From Primula veris (lineage: Eukaryota; Streptophyta; Magnoliopsida; Ericales; Primulaceae), in assembly GCA_963682055.1 (NCBI GenBank), contig OY821740.1, positions 31,698,795 through 31,762,794 on the forward strand: a DNA stretch of 64,000 nt. The letters run 5' to 3'. Of this stretch, positions 10,256-22,690 are shown in pieces. The translations under genes and the position numbers were made by a program. The stretch's first letter is position 1. Each line of letters begins with the position of its first letter. Below the pieces are notes generated by a model. The model saw only the letters and a list, made by a program, of their open reading frames with translations, was not told where the DNA came from and searched no databases.

Positions 10256-12030
10256 ATGCACCTATACAGAAACTTTGAAATTAATGTACTTTATATTTAT
10301 TAAAACAGTTTAAATTTGAGAAAAAGTGAATGGTGGAGGTAATGAAAACTGAAAAATAACAATTTTTGGTTTGAAGACCAAGACCGGCAACTAAATAGTA
10401 AAGACTTAAATTAGTCGCACTAGAAGATCAATTCATTATTTTATAACAAATGTGATCATGTCATTTGTTCATGACATTTCATGTGGGACCACATGTATTT
10501 GCTTTGTTTAATTAGTAAAAGTTGTTCATTCTAAAATTTAGTCTATTTTCAAAGTCTTCAGTAGATAATAATGAATAACTATTGATCAACATCACACCAC
10601 CAGTTAAAAAAAGCATATGCTATATGAATAGTACTATGATTATATATTAATAATAGGAGTTATAAAGCAATTTGCAAAAAGAGGTTATTGATAGAAAGAC
10701 TACATCTACCCAACAGTTCCTCTTTATTTTTCTCTCCATTTCTGTTTTTATCTTCGTAGTGGCAAGTCTTTTAGTTTCATCATCTTCCTATATATATATA
10801 TATATATATTTAGTGTATATAATTTATAATGTAATGAATGGATTTAATCTGATCAAGTGAAAAATAGATATGCTCTAACAAGAAGGAAGGTTTAGGATCA
10901 AATTTAGCTTTAAATTATATTTTAGTTGTTTTCTATCCAAGACTTGACACACATGTCAAATATTATATTGGCTTAGCTGCATACATTATAAATTCATGAT
11001 TCGTTTAATACTTTTAATACATGTTGTCAAGGTATTTGGAAAAAAAGATTGTTGGTGGATGTAAATTACCAATCGTAATTGGTCTGCAAAATACTTGTTA
11101 AATTTACAATTGACTTATTAACGAATAATCGGTGTATAGATAAAACTTTTTGTGATTAATTTGTTGTTGGATATGGCTTTTAAACCAGAGCCGTTTATAT
11201 ACTAGATTCTTTTCCCAACATTATTGACAGATAAAATAAATTTGATAGTCCTAGTTTATGAAAAAAAAACAAATTTAGTGTAAATGAATGAAGGAAAGAT
11301 TGTTGATATGAGGTCTATCATGGACTAGATGTGTGTGTGTCTACATACATTATTAACAAGTTTGAGAACTTTTGATAAAAAAAACTACTAACGTTCTTTG
11401 TTAAAATGCACGAATAATTACCGTGAGACATATTAATTCATTGACATACCATATTTTAGAAAATCGGGACGGGGTCGGGTTTATAAATCGTTAGGTTGTT
11501 CATGTCTTTTGTATCGGTTCGGGCCTCACCTAAAATTGTTACCCTATCTACAAATTTGAAAAAAAAACAAAGAACCGTTACACATGAGTTTGCGAATTCG
11601 ATTTCCTAGTCTATATTTTTACATTTACATTGGCTTACCACTTAAGTTATCTTAATTCATGGAACCATAACTAAAAAAATGGTTCATGATGGGTTTAAAA
11701 GCAATAAATATTTGTGAAAGTATGAAATTGGTGAATAGTAAGTTAAAAAAGTTTAAAACTTGCTGTGAATTCATTAATGGGTAAAACATTTAACTTCAAA
11801 ATATAACAAATACTACTAGGAATTAAGAATTAAGAAGAAGAAGAAGAAAAGGTCATACAAAAATTACAAAAATACAAAAGTAAACAAAAAACAACCAACT
11901 TAATAAGTATTAATAATAAATATTCCCCCATTTTCACCTTCACCTTTTTCAACCATTTATTAGTCTCCTAATGGTCTCTTCTTTTTCCCCCATTGGATTA
12001 TTATACAGATTCATAGTTTACAAAATGCAC
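10256..12030. other. Intergenic upstream of the GATA gene
   Basis: AT-rich sequence with a (TA)n tract at about 10790-10809 and an AAG-rich stretch at about 11830-11850. No gene is recognised. The promoter of the GATA gene should lie in the last part, but I cannot pick a specific TATA box. Confidence 0.45.
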
Positions 12031-12032
12031 AT

Positions 12033-12345
12033 CTAAATCTCTCTCTCTCTCTCTACACCCCACTTGAATTTTTTTCTGGTTTTTATATTTTAATGGGTTT
12101 TTTCATTTTTTAAGTTTTTGAACCGCAAAAAAACTTTTTTTATTTAGCTTCTTTGTTTTTTTTTCCTTTTTTAATTCCTAATAAAATTTTCTGGGTTCAT
12201 TCAGAGAAACTCCATATACCCAGTTCAAGTTTTTATTTTTAAGTTTTTATTTACTAATTTGTCGAATTTTCTGTTTTTTTTTTTTAATTTACTTTGGCCT
12301 TATTTAAGTTTTATTAAACTTTAATTAATAATTTCTCTGAGAGAT
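12033..12345 (+). promoter_or_regulatory. Probable 5' leader of the GATA gene
   Basis: A (CT)n tract at about 12040-12053 is followed by T-rich sequence leading to the ATG at 12346. CT-rich tracts near transcription starts are common in plants. The exact start cannot be set from sequence. Confidence 0.4.
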
Positions 12346-15300
12346 ATGGGGAAGGAAGGACCTTGCTATCACTGTGGTGTTACAAGTGAGTTATTGTTCT
12401 TAAATAGTACACTATAATTTTAGGGACTAAATTGAACAAAGAGAAAATTTTGTACTCTACTTTTCATTTGCTTGTTTCTGAGGTTAATTGATGGCTTTAG
12501 TCGAAGAGAATTGCGAGAAAAAGTTGTTATGATTTGCTTATTGTTATGTTCGCTAATTCGGTTTAGGTTGCGATTGCATAATTGTGCTTAGAATTTTCGA
12601 AAAAAACATACTAAAATTTGTGCTGTATATACAGTTGTGATTTTGTTACCTCTGTGTTATCACTGAATTGAAGTGAAAAATTTGGAAATTTGACATTTTA
12701 CGAGAACTATATTTGGCTTAATATTTTCGTCTTCAACTGCGTTTTTGCTAGTTGTAAAACGAATGTTGATATCGACATTGTTAATCTGTTGTAAACCTCA
12801 TTTTTCAAAATTTAGTAAGCAATTTCTTTCTAAACATGTTGCCTTCAACCTATTCGACAAATATAACATAAACCATTGGAATCTCCAGTCGGATTTTTAT
12901 CTTCGAAGTCCTTGCTACTGACAATTTGTATCTGAAGATAGGAACTAGTCATTTGGGTATTGCTGTTGTAGCTCAATGATTGTATATCTATTTGTAGTTG
13001 TTACGTTAACAGCGCACAGATAACTTTTTGTTGACCAAGTACTATGAGTGAAGAAACACTTCATGAGCTCAATTTGAGCTGAGCCAAATCCTTGTTGATT
13101 TATATTTTCGTAAACATTTATGTGCTCATATTTTCTTTTTCGAAGAGTACCCAAAATTCGAAAATGCTAAAAACTAAAATCACTTCAAATAATCATCTAT
13201 AAAGGCATCCCTTATGAGCAATTTATAGAGTTATGCTTGTTTGTTTGTTTGTCAGAGTTTTAAGTGACTAGTTGATTTGAAGATTTTCGTGTGCTGTTTT
13301 ATCTGCGAGTCTAACCTTTATTTTCTGTGGCATAAAGTTTCTAATGCTCTTCAGCACATGTGTGCTCATTTTTCCTTTTGAAAGACACCCAAAATACAAA
13401 ACAATAACATAGTAGCTGAAAACTAACCTCTTTTTGAAATTACCAAATGACATTCCCTGAGAGAAATTCAAAGGGTTGTGTATGTTTATTTGTTTTTTTA
13501 CTAGAGTTTCATATGACTATATGAGTACATCATTTGTAGATTCTCATGCTCTTTACCTTCTAGTACATCGATCTGTTTGTAGTTTAATATGTGTGTATAT
13601 ATGTATAGGCACTCCTCTTTGGCGAAATGGGCCACCGGATAAGCCTGTATTATGCAATGCTTGTGGGTCACGGTGGAGAACGAAAGGATCTCTCGCTAAT
13701 TACTTCCCTCTACATTCTAGAGCAGACCCCAGTGAACTCCAAGATAACAGGATGGTAAAATTTAAACATTTACCTACAAAAAACAAAGAACCAAAGGTGA
13801 TTATGCGAAAACAGAAGTTAGTTAGTGGATTGGTAAAAAGGGTTGGATTTGATTGTAACCAGGGGTTGAAGAAAGTTATAGATGAAGGTATTAGTAACCA
13901 TTCAAGTTCTGGGTCAGCCATGTCCAACTCTGATAGCTGTGTTCAGTTTGATAGTGCAGATACAAGCGATTTAACAGGTTAGCACACCATAGTTTTGGTA
14001 ATCTCATGTGCTAATATGTTTACTTTCGTGAACTTACAGTCTTCATTTGGTGACTAAGTGGATTTGAAATATGGAAATGGGAGTTTAATGTGTATTGGGT
14101 GGGTAGTTTGTTCACAGAAAATGATGGTGTTATTCATCGTTGTGGTAATTCATGTAACAGTGGTGGTTCAGTTGATTTGACTTTTAGTGCCTGCATTTTA
14201 TGCTTTAGCTATTGACCTAAATCCCTCTCTTTATTACTAGGCTGGACACGTTGTAGGCCACCATTTCTGAAATTAGTTTGTTCTTAGAAAAAATGATGAA
14301 AATTGCTACTTTGACTGGGGGTGTTTTCCTGATAATTTCTTTCGGTCCATGCTAATCGCAACTCACACAGGCCTATAAACAGTAATTCATACACAGATTG
14401 TTTAGGTGTATGTGGCTCTTAAACACCATTTTTGACAATAGTTGGCTGGGTAGTTTTAAAGATATGTGTGAGACCCTTTAGCACCTAAGTAATCTGGCTA
14501 TGTAGTTGTGTCTGGGATCTGTATGAATATCATTACTCATTTCTTAAACCGTTTTTTTCCCTGAATAACCTTCATCTACTGTATTTGATTTTCATTTGCT
14601 GTGCATCTTGGTCTTTAGACTAATATATTTACCAATTTAAATGACTCTGATGATAATTATTTTCAATCAATGTTTTAGGTCCATCACAATCTAATGTATG
14701 GGGCTCAGCTGTACCTTCAAAGAAAAGGACATGTCCCAGTCTTCCAAAACCATCCCCATCTCCTATCGAAAAACTTACAAAAGATTTATACGCAATACTA
14801 TGCGAGCAACAACAATCATCACAGTCTTCATTATACTCTGGTTCTTGTGAAGATGAATTACTTTTCGAAAGTGATGCACCTATGGTCTCCGTAGAAATAG
14901 GACATGGGAGTGTTCTCATTCGACACCCAAGTTATATTGCAAAGGAAGAGGAATCTGTAGCTAGCTCATTTCCAATGGATAATAAATTCAAAAAGGCGAA
15001 CGAGGCTGATTCGCGTGTAAATGCACCTCTTGTAAGTAATAACCAAGGTGCTAACGTTTTAACTCCGGGTGTTGAGAAAATTAGGAAATGTAATGGATTG
15101 GGGATACAAAGTGAGCAACTCAAAAGGTACTTTTTGTTACCTTTAGGGAGTAAGTTATTTACATATCATTATGTGGTTATTGTGCATTTATCTTTTAAAC
15201 AAATGCTGGTGGCTCCCTTGGTTTTCTTTTTGGTGCATCAGCCTTTTATTTTATTTATTGTGAAAAAAACAATAAAATTCCCCATAACAAGGAACACAAA

Positions 15301-18300
15301 CCATACCATGATAACATGACGTATTATATATATATCCATCATAAAAAGGTCATGTACTTATAGAAGGATCTAATAAATGTATCTCCTTTGAGCCTTTAAC
15401 TTGTGTTTCTGTGTCGAGTACCTATAAAATTTTAATTCACTTGATTTCAAATTATCAGACTATGCTTTTTGATGGTATTAAGTTATCATATATTAATCAT
15501 ACAAAATGAATCCATCTCACATTGTTTAACTCTGCAAACAAATCTATTCAAAGTTGTGGCCAAATAGTATGGAAATTTTCACTGGCCAAATATATTTTAT
15601 TTACCGGATATTAGCTGCATTTCAGGGAGAAGACTCAACGTGAAATGGTACAGATTCTGGGAAATCCGTATTCATCGCTTTGTTGTGTAGACCTAAGTGT
15701 AAGTACTATTGTCTAGTTGTCTCTGAAATTATGTTTTTCAACCCAACTAAATCGAATACGACATATTAGTCTGTAGGGCTTTGTGTGTGATGCTGTTTGT
15801 CAATATTATTGGAGCTAACATCTGATCTCATTCTTTGAACTCTTAGTTTCTATCTGTACCTGCAAATTAGAAATGAAGTGATAGTTGGAAAGACATAAGG
15901 TTCCTTATTCAAGCGCAGTTCCACTTTGTAGCAGAGCACTGAGGTTTCAGATACCTACAGCAGGCAACAAGTTGATGGATCATTGAAGAACAGAATAGAA
16001 AATGGAAATAATTTTGTTTACTAGACTGTTTCTGATCCATGCTAGTGTAACTAATTATTTGCCTACGCAAATAAGACTCCACAAAAATGAATACTGAAGT
16101 CAAAGAAAAGATCCATTACACTACCAATATGAAGCCTTTCTTTATTGGCGAACTTATAACTATTAATTTGCCTAGACAAATAAGACTCCACAAAAATGAA
16201 TGCTGAATTCAAAGAACAAGATCAATTACACTACCCATATGGAGCCTTTTCTTTGTTGGTGAACTTATCAGGAATCAGACTTTTTCCAAGATGATTTCAT
16301 CAGCTTCGTGTTTATGATATATTCTCTATTCTCCAAAAAGCTTGAGAGATTCTTCATGTATTAGCAAAAAAAGAAGAAAAGTTATGTCTACTCCACATAT
16401 TATTATGTTGCTTCATGCCTCTTCCTTAGGCTTATGAAAGCTTTATTGTTGTCTTCTCTAATTTGCAGGATGTTCTCAATTTTGTTGAGTTTGAACAACA
16501 CCTCACATATAAAGAACGACAACAGTTACTTGAGTATCTCCCTTCTAGTGATAATGACGAACAATCTAATAGGTTCATATCTGGACCCCTATTTTTCATG
16601 ATACTTGTACATGTTACAGGAAGGACTATACTTTCTGATGTATATAGGGAGCGGTTATATAGACATAATTTTTAACATAACAGTCTCGGCCAGTGCTATT
16701 TCAATGAATGGTCGAAATGAGTGACAGATTCAGGATTTGATCTCGCACATTGATTTAAATATTATCAACGATTGAGATTTGTTATGTCAGGATTTATGTC
16801 TATAACCGGTTCCTATATTATACTCAATATATAGTGATGAACTCAATTTCGGTGGTATTGCAGCCTCAAATGTATGTTTGCTAGTGCACAATTCAAGGAG
16901 AATATATCATCTTTCCAGAAGCTACTTGCAGAGGGCGTTTTCGATCTTTCATTTTCTGGAGTGGAAGTTGAAGAGTGCAAGATGTTGAGGAAGCTTGTTT
17001 TAGGAAATTCGACAAAATCTAAGTGGGTGGAACATTATAATCTGCTCAAGGTATGCTTTTCTTGTAAATATTTATACATTTTTTTTATTCAAACACATGA
17101 TTTCTCAACTTTATTATTCTAATTTTTTTAGGAGGTGAAATGTAAAAGCTATAACGAAGGATCTATAGTTCAACAAGGATCAAAATCAGTTGCATCAGCT
17201 TATTCAACAAATTTGAAAAGACCTCGTGAGTGTCAGTTTCAAAAACAACCAGGTGTGCTGCTATTCATGATATGCTTAGTAAAATCTTTATCCTTAATTC
17301 TAGTGGTTTATTTTGTTCTAATCTGAAAGTCTATATCTTAGGACACATTCCATTCTATCTGGTATTTGGTTGGGCTTGTGGTTTAGATTCATACCCCAAA
17401 GCTGAAATTTGGCTAACTTATAAGATTTAAATTATTTATTCAATTGCAACATTAAACTGTCCCCGTAGTTTAGGTGGAACATCTATATCTAAAGACAAAT
17501 GATCCATAGCATATAATGAAGGGAACCAGATCACTTGAATTTCAACCTTTTTGCAATTTGTCTGGAGACGAAAAGCTTTGGTACTTGCCGCATGATTAGA
17601 CCGGGTGCACTATCAAACCATACTTTAGGACGTTATTTTTTATTTTGTTTTTTTGTAATCACTTTAGGAAGTTATTAAGTATGTTGGTTATACAACAAAA
17701 ACAGAAGTAAGCAAAGAAGAAGAAAAATAAAAGTTGCACGGAGAATACATAATTTGTGACGGTATATTTTGCTAGAAAGATGTGAATATGATGGTTATTA
17801 TTGTAACTACTTGAACCAGTGGTTAATCAATCAAGATATGCATTTAATGTATTATACATTGTGAACTAATTCTTTGAGTAGAGTTATGAATATGTATATG
17901 AGATCTCCCGAGACCTTGTATTATGGGAGCCATATGATTTATGAACTAGTTTTCCCTTTTAATAATGATCTAAATGATAGGGTCGCTTATTAACTTTATA
18001 CTCTATGTAAATCACGTTCCACAATGGATCGCTCATTAGAGGTTTTGGTGTGTCTTACAGGTGCAAAACCAACTATGAAGATCCCAAAAAGAGGGATGAA
18101 GGATATATACCAACAAAATGAACAAATGTATAAAGATGGCTCTTGTTTTAGTCCGAAAACTCTATTTATGTCGCCAGCCGCTAAAAATTCACTTATTTCG
18201 AACTCTTTCGTATACATGGACGAGAGTTCCGACCAAGATTTATTACTTGATGTTCCCTCTAATGGTTCTTTTCCAGAGGCTGAGCTGCTGCTTCCGAGTT

Positions 18301-18368
18301 CGAGTTTTGGGGCCCAAACAAGCACTAGTACCAGCTATATGCACCCACAACTATATCGCCCTCGATAA
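12346..18368 (+). CDS. GATA zinc-finger protein with DEUBAD-type domain (GATA26/27-like)
   Basis: Likely nuclear DNA-binding protein of the small GATA26/27 class. Proposed exons: 12346-12385, 13609-13977, 14679-15126, 15626-15698, 16469-16572, 16864-17050, 17132-17252, 18061-18368. All introns are GT-AG, phases agree, and the total is 1,650 nt (549 residues). The protein opens [14 protein letters not shown]; the finger at residues 7-34 is C-X2-C-X18-C-X2-C, followed by [10 protein letters not shown], and is split by intron 1. Residues from about 311 to 410 ([20 protein letters not shown] onwards, then [20 protein letters not shown]) fit the ASX-homology/DEUBAD fold known in this class, a module that binds deubiquitinases in other proteins. 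Introns 2 and 4 contain a MITE-like element and a tandem duplication. No break is seen. Confidence 0.9.
14370..14520. mobile_element. MITE in GATA intron 2
   Basis: Inverted termini around CAGATTGTTTAGGTG (left) and CACCTAAGTAATCTGG (right), with inner matches TGTGGCTC and GTGTGAGACC. A related element lies at about 51.56-51.71 kb. It ends about 160 bp before exon 3. Edges are approximate and no target duplication was fixed. Confidence 0.5.
16050..16270. repeat. Two-copy tandem duplication in GATA intron 4
   Basis: About 105 bp starting CTAATTATTTGCCTACGC is repeated directly from about 16158 with scattered substitutions (shared blocks AAATAAGACTCCACAAAAAT, TTACACTACC and GGTGAACTTAT-like ends). 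It is noncoding and about 200 bp upstream of the exon 5 acceptor. Confidence 0.75.
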
Positions 18369-19156
18369 ATTTGAGAGAAAGAGGGAACATTATGTTCATA
18401 AGGGTGTTTTATTTGGATATCACAGTTTTTTGTTTGGGTGAACTATACTTCTCCCCTTGGAACTCTTGCGTGCTCTAGTTTTATCTTTTATCTCTTGAAC
18501 CAAGGACATTGAACTTTATCCCTCACAACTATGCACATTATGTTCTGAACTTTTTGAGGAAAGATCAAATTTGGGGATGATAAGTTACACCTATTTCTTC
18601 AAATTTTTGCATACCTCTGCGGTTTGAGTATCTGTCCTTGAGTAATTTAGGTCATTTGTAATGTGCAATGCCTTGCTGAGTTAGGAGGGATAAGATTCAA
18701 TACCCGTAGTTCAAGGAGCAAATGGAAGAACCCCTAGGACATACAACGTCTGCAGGCTGTAAACATCTTTGTTTCTCTACTTTCCAAGCCATATATGCCT
18801 AGATTTATCTGAATGAGGCACAAGGATTACCTTTTCTCTTTTCTTGGCCTATGTTACTTGTGCTAAAGGGACAGTGGATAGATTGAACCTTTTTGTATAG
18901 CTAGATGCAAGATTGTAAAATAACTTAATGGTGTAGATGGATTAAATGAATCTCTTTTGGATGACTTGGAAATATAGCTTTGATAAGGTCTTTGCGTTGG
19001 TTTGATTGGGTTTACATGTTTTGGCAAGTTATTGGGTTTGCTTTGAGACAATACTTATCTTTTGCTTGCAACATATTGATTGTTTTATTAGCTTGTTTTT
19101 TTTCAATATCATTGATCTTTTGCTCATTAAAAAAAGTAAAGTGATTTCCTGAACAT
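18369..19156. other. 3' flank of the GATA gene
   Basis: Contains the GATA 3' UTR at its start and then intergenic sequence. I see no further gene. Confidence 0.45.
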
Positions 19157-19345
19157 GAGGGCGAGCCTTGGCGCAACGGTAAATTGCTGACATATGATGT
19201 GGGGGTTATGAGTTCGAGTCGTAGAAGCAGTCTCTTGCAAAATTGCAAGGCAAGACTGCCTACATTAGGCCTAAAGCGGACCGACTGCTCCCCAGACCTC
19301 CCGCATAGCGAAAAACCTTACCACCTGGTTTGCCTTTTTTGTGAT
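19157..19345 (+). mobile_element. Au-like tRNA-derived SINE
   Basis: Begins GAGGGCGAGCCTTGGCGCAA and contains a box-A-like TTGGCGCAACGGTA and a box-B-like GAGTTCGAGTC about 35 bp later, the internal Pol III promoter of tRNA-derived SINEs. The downstream body (CTCTTGCAAAATTGCAAGGC, CTCCCGCATAGCG) and the terminal T run after TGGTTTGCC match my recollection of the plant Au SINE family. Imperfect flanking repeats, GTGATTTCCTGAACATG (from 19141) and GTGATATCCAGAACCTC (from 19341), match at 13 of 17 positions and look like an aged target-site duplication. Confidence 0.8.
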
Positions 19346-19560
19346 ATCCAGAACCTCAAAAGTATTTCAAGAAACACATTTTGAACCTTAAATTGAAATT
19401 CAGATACATTACGCCTTAAGTAATCCGACTCTTCCCCAAACTCCGTGCATAGTAGAAGTCTAGCACCTGGTTCGCCCTTTTCGCATATTCCACAACATGA
19501 AAATAATTTCAAGACACATTTTGAAGTATGAATTAAAATTGAGATATAAATTGCAAATTC
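19345..19560 (+). repeat. Second, truncated copy of the SINE 3' half with flank
   Basis: From about 19424 the sequence repeats the SINE tail in diverged form (CCGACTCTTCCCCAAACTCC, GCACCTGGTTCGCCCTTTT) and continues into a repeat of the flank (ATTTCAAGACACATTTTGAA versus ATTTCAAGAAACACATTTTG near 19363). So the SINE 3' end and about 60 bp beyond it were duplicated together, about 140 bp apart. Confidence 0.65.
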
Positions 19561-20400
19561 TTTCCTCGTGAGTCAGATAGGAATATTCTAAAGATGGAAG
19601 TTCTCTCAAAAATCATTACATGTCCTTATTAGAGCAATTAAGATATATATCCGATAAGAGAATAGCTGTAATATTGGATCAATAGGGGAAATGAATAAAC
19701 TCTTTGCCCAAATTATACGTTTTCTCACCACTTTGTTGGAAAATATTAGGTAGGAATATGTTAGGTACATGCGTTTGGTACGTGTGTTTGGTTTGAACTA
19801 GGATCAAATTAACATGGTGAAACACAAAAAACTTGTTTTTGGAAAGTGAAAAGAACTTGTTGCTAGATGTTACATTACTCTCTTCTTAAAACCAGTATAG
19901 TTACAATATTAAAATTGCACCTCAACTTGAGACTGGTGTAAAAATGGAAAGTATATGGACTATGGAACCAGGAAAAAAATAAACAGAGAAGAGGAGATAA
20001 GCATAAGAAATATAAAGGGTTACACGGTTACCAGATCTCTTGTGCATTTCACAGTGCAAACCCCACAATACCAAGTTAGCAACAATCATTAAACATCTCG
20101 AAACCACTCAAGTAACTAAAACCTCATGTGATCGCATAGTATCACCAATATTCTAACTTCCCACGAAATCGAGGCCTCTTCGTTGCAGCTTTTTAGCTCC
20201 GCTTAAAAGCTTTTATCACAATAAGGACTTTAAATCATATGGTTGGAGACCTTAAAAGCTGGTTCTTTGGGAGAGTTAATTTGTAGTCCTAAAGAGCTAG
20301 AAGCCTATAACTTTAAGCTGGATGAACTAACATTATTTCCTCAGATTCAAACAAACGACGTAATCTACTTAGAAGTAGCAGCTAAACAAACTCGCTTGAA
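19561..20400. other. Intergenic, no supported gene
   Basis: No intact coding region, element ends or RNA gene recognised. Weak gene-like character on the minus strand may extend into here from the decayed gene that follows. Confidence 0.35.
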
Positions 20401-20429
20401 TTCGTCGCTTTTCGTCTCTATATAAGGGT

Positions 20430-21240
20430 CCACCCCTTTAGACTTGCCAAAAAAATTTGATTATCATCACCCTTTGGGGATTGATTACACTTCTTAGATA
20501 CCTTTCTTCATTTTCCCTAAAGGGTTCATCGTCATAGTAGCTGACGTTTTCAATCTCTCGGTTTCCAAGAGACAAGTCACCACCCCTTTTTAGGAATCTA
20601 TCAATGCTTATACCCTTATCAGTAGAAGATTCGAATTTGTCAATTTTCTCAAGAAACCCTCTATTTTACGGTTCAGGGACTTTTATCTCTTTTTAGACCA
20701 ATAAACTTCTTAGAAAGCGCTCTATTTTCATTTTGAGTACCCTTCGTCACCTTCACTAGGATCAACTTCAAACTCTCGATTCCTCGTACTCGTCAAAACA
20801 GCTCATCCTCAGCGCTCGTATATTGGTTAGTCATATCTTCACCTCCCCCGTTTTCCGTAAGCAAATCGTCACACGTTTCATCTTCATCAAAATCAACAAA
20901 TTTTGTGAAAATACTCTCGTCGGGACCCATTCTCTCTCCTATATCTCTTATTCCATCCTCATCTAAGCCAATAGCTTCCGTTTTTTCACTCATACACATG
21001 TCTAATCGTTAAATAGCTGGAGAAGCTTTCATCTTGGATTAACTCAATAGCTTCGGTTTTTGTATTTTCGCTCATACCTATTACCAAACCTCGTTTTGTT
21101 ACAACAAAATCACCATCATCACCTAAAATCAGCAGTTTCATCCTCTCATAAAAACTCTCTTCAGTTTTCACCCACTTCGTCTCGGTCCCCACTCAAATCA
21201 ACCACCACCATACCAACACTTTCACTTTCAAGATCTCTGA
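20430..21240 (-). pseudogene. Decayed acidic-protein gene (unidentified)
   Basis: On the minus strand, after a (CT)n-containing leader (about 21300-21370) and an ATG at about 21211, acidic coding-like segments continue across three frames: MVVVDLSGDRDEVGEN, then ILGDDGDFVVTKRGLVIGMS, then ENGGGEDMTNQYTSAEDELF, then YYDDEPFRENEERYLRS. Each is ended by a stop, while the next segment continues in another frame. This is what a frameshifted gene looks like, although a poorly spliced live gene is possible. I do not recognise the family. Two similar stretches, MSENTKTEAIEL and MSEKTEAIGL, suggest an internal duplication. Confidence 0.35.
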
Positions 21241-21314
21241 AACCCTAGTTTCTCACTCTAAAAAAGGAGGAGGCTTTTAGAGAGAGAAACTAGCGAGGGG
21301 TCACGTGTAAGACA

Positions 21315-21430
21315 GTATATATATATATATATTATATATAGAGAGAGAGAGAAAGAGAGAGAGAGAGAGGTTTTGGTCTGCTTGAGGTATAGACTATATA
21401 TGTTTGTATCTATATATATATATATATAGA
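21315..21430. repeat. (TA)n and (GA)n microsatellites
   Basis: TA tracts at about 21318-21340 and 21411-21429 flank a GA-rich tract at about 21341-21370. On the minus strand this is a CT-rich leader upstream of the decayed gene. Confidence 0.8.
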
Positions 21431-21639
21431 TAGTGAGTGACGGTTAAGTTCCCGCCTTTTTTAATTAACAATTAAAAAATGAATTCCCGCCTTTTCTAAT
21501 GGGAGTTATCAGGTGTGACTTATCACGTGCTCTTTTTGTGCAATTGTATTTCTTTTTCTTTATGGATGATTGGATCAACAAATACGATGGGTGGCTTTTT
21601 TTACCGATTTTTATCAATCGATCATTTTTCGAGCCGAAC

Positions 21640-22690
21640 CAATCAAGTAGGTATCAAAAGTTTGGTATACCGACATTACGGTACGGTACAACTGAAACGA
21701 TTTTTGAAAGTCGGTTCGGTTTCGGTATTCGTTTGTTGAGTTCGGTATGATACTGATTCATACCGAAATATTAAAATATACTATATAGACAAATAAACTA
21801 AAAAAATTATATACATTTTTTTTTACTCAAGGAAATTTTTATTAACCGAAGAAGAAAAATGTCGAATACATGGGACAATGCCCTACGATGGTAATCAAAT
21901 AATCTGATTACATATCGTTAAAAACACACTGTTAAATAGATCTATTACAAAAAACTATAACAATTTATTGAGGGAAAAATGCGTAAATAGACATCATTCA
22001 AACCCCATTTTTAAGATTAATTGAGCTAAAAAAAACGTCACTTTTCTCTTTATATCTCCTATCATTTTTACTCCCCTTATTACACCAAGATCAATTGTAA
22101 TAAAAAAAAACGTTTAATGAGAACAAATTTCAAATTAACAATGTGCAAAAGAGAGGTCTACAAGCCATAAAAAAAACCCTAAATATATGTTTTACAAAGA
22201 AAAATTAGATATTAAAATGATTTCCTCTAAAGCAAAGAGTATCCATATGATCAAGATAATAAGCTGCATTAATCATTTTCGGGAATGCATTAGGTTCTTA
22301 ATTACACTTAATTATTAACGTTATTATAATATACTTATATTGATTTTTCTATTGAATACTTATAATATTTTCTTTTATTTATAACATTTACTAGAAAAGT
22401 TTAGTAGTGTTTACTTTTTTTTATATATTAATGGTGGGAAAAACCCCTTCTTTATTTATTAAAAAGTGGATGAAAAACCCCACAAAGGAAAACAAAGTAA
22501 CAATTGAAACATTCTTTATAATATGTTTTTTTTCTCAAAACGCACCATTTTTCTATCATCACTTGTAAACTCTAAAGTTTGGTATAAAAACGAAACCGAA
22601 ACGAATCAACCGAATAGTTTGGTATACCAAAAGTTTGGTATAACAAATTTTATGGTACGGTAATGGTATAAAAATTCTCAAACCTCCGTA
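21640..22690. mobile_element. hAT-like relic with GGTATACC/CGGT blocks
   Basis: Blocks of TTTGGTATACCG, ACGGTACGGTAC and CGGTTTCGGTATTCG near 21655-21765 face related inverted blocks near 22575-22680 (AACGAAACCGAAACGAATC, TTTGGTATACCAAAAG). This resembles the degenerate subterminal repeats of the other hAT-like elements in the window, but I could not fix termini or a target duplication. Confidence 0.4.

Noticed and set aside
19157..19345. Functional tRNA gene
   Set aside because: Box A and box B are present but the sequence does not fold into a full cloverleaf by eye, and the downstream body matches a SINE.
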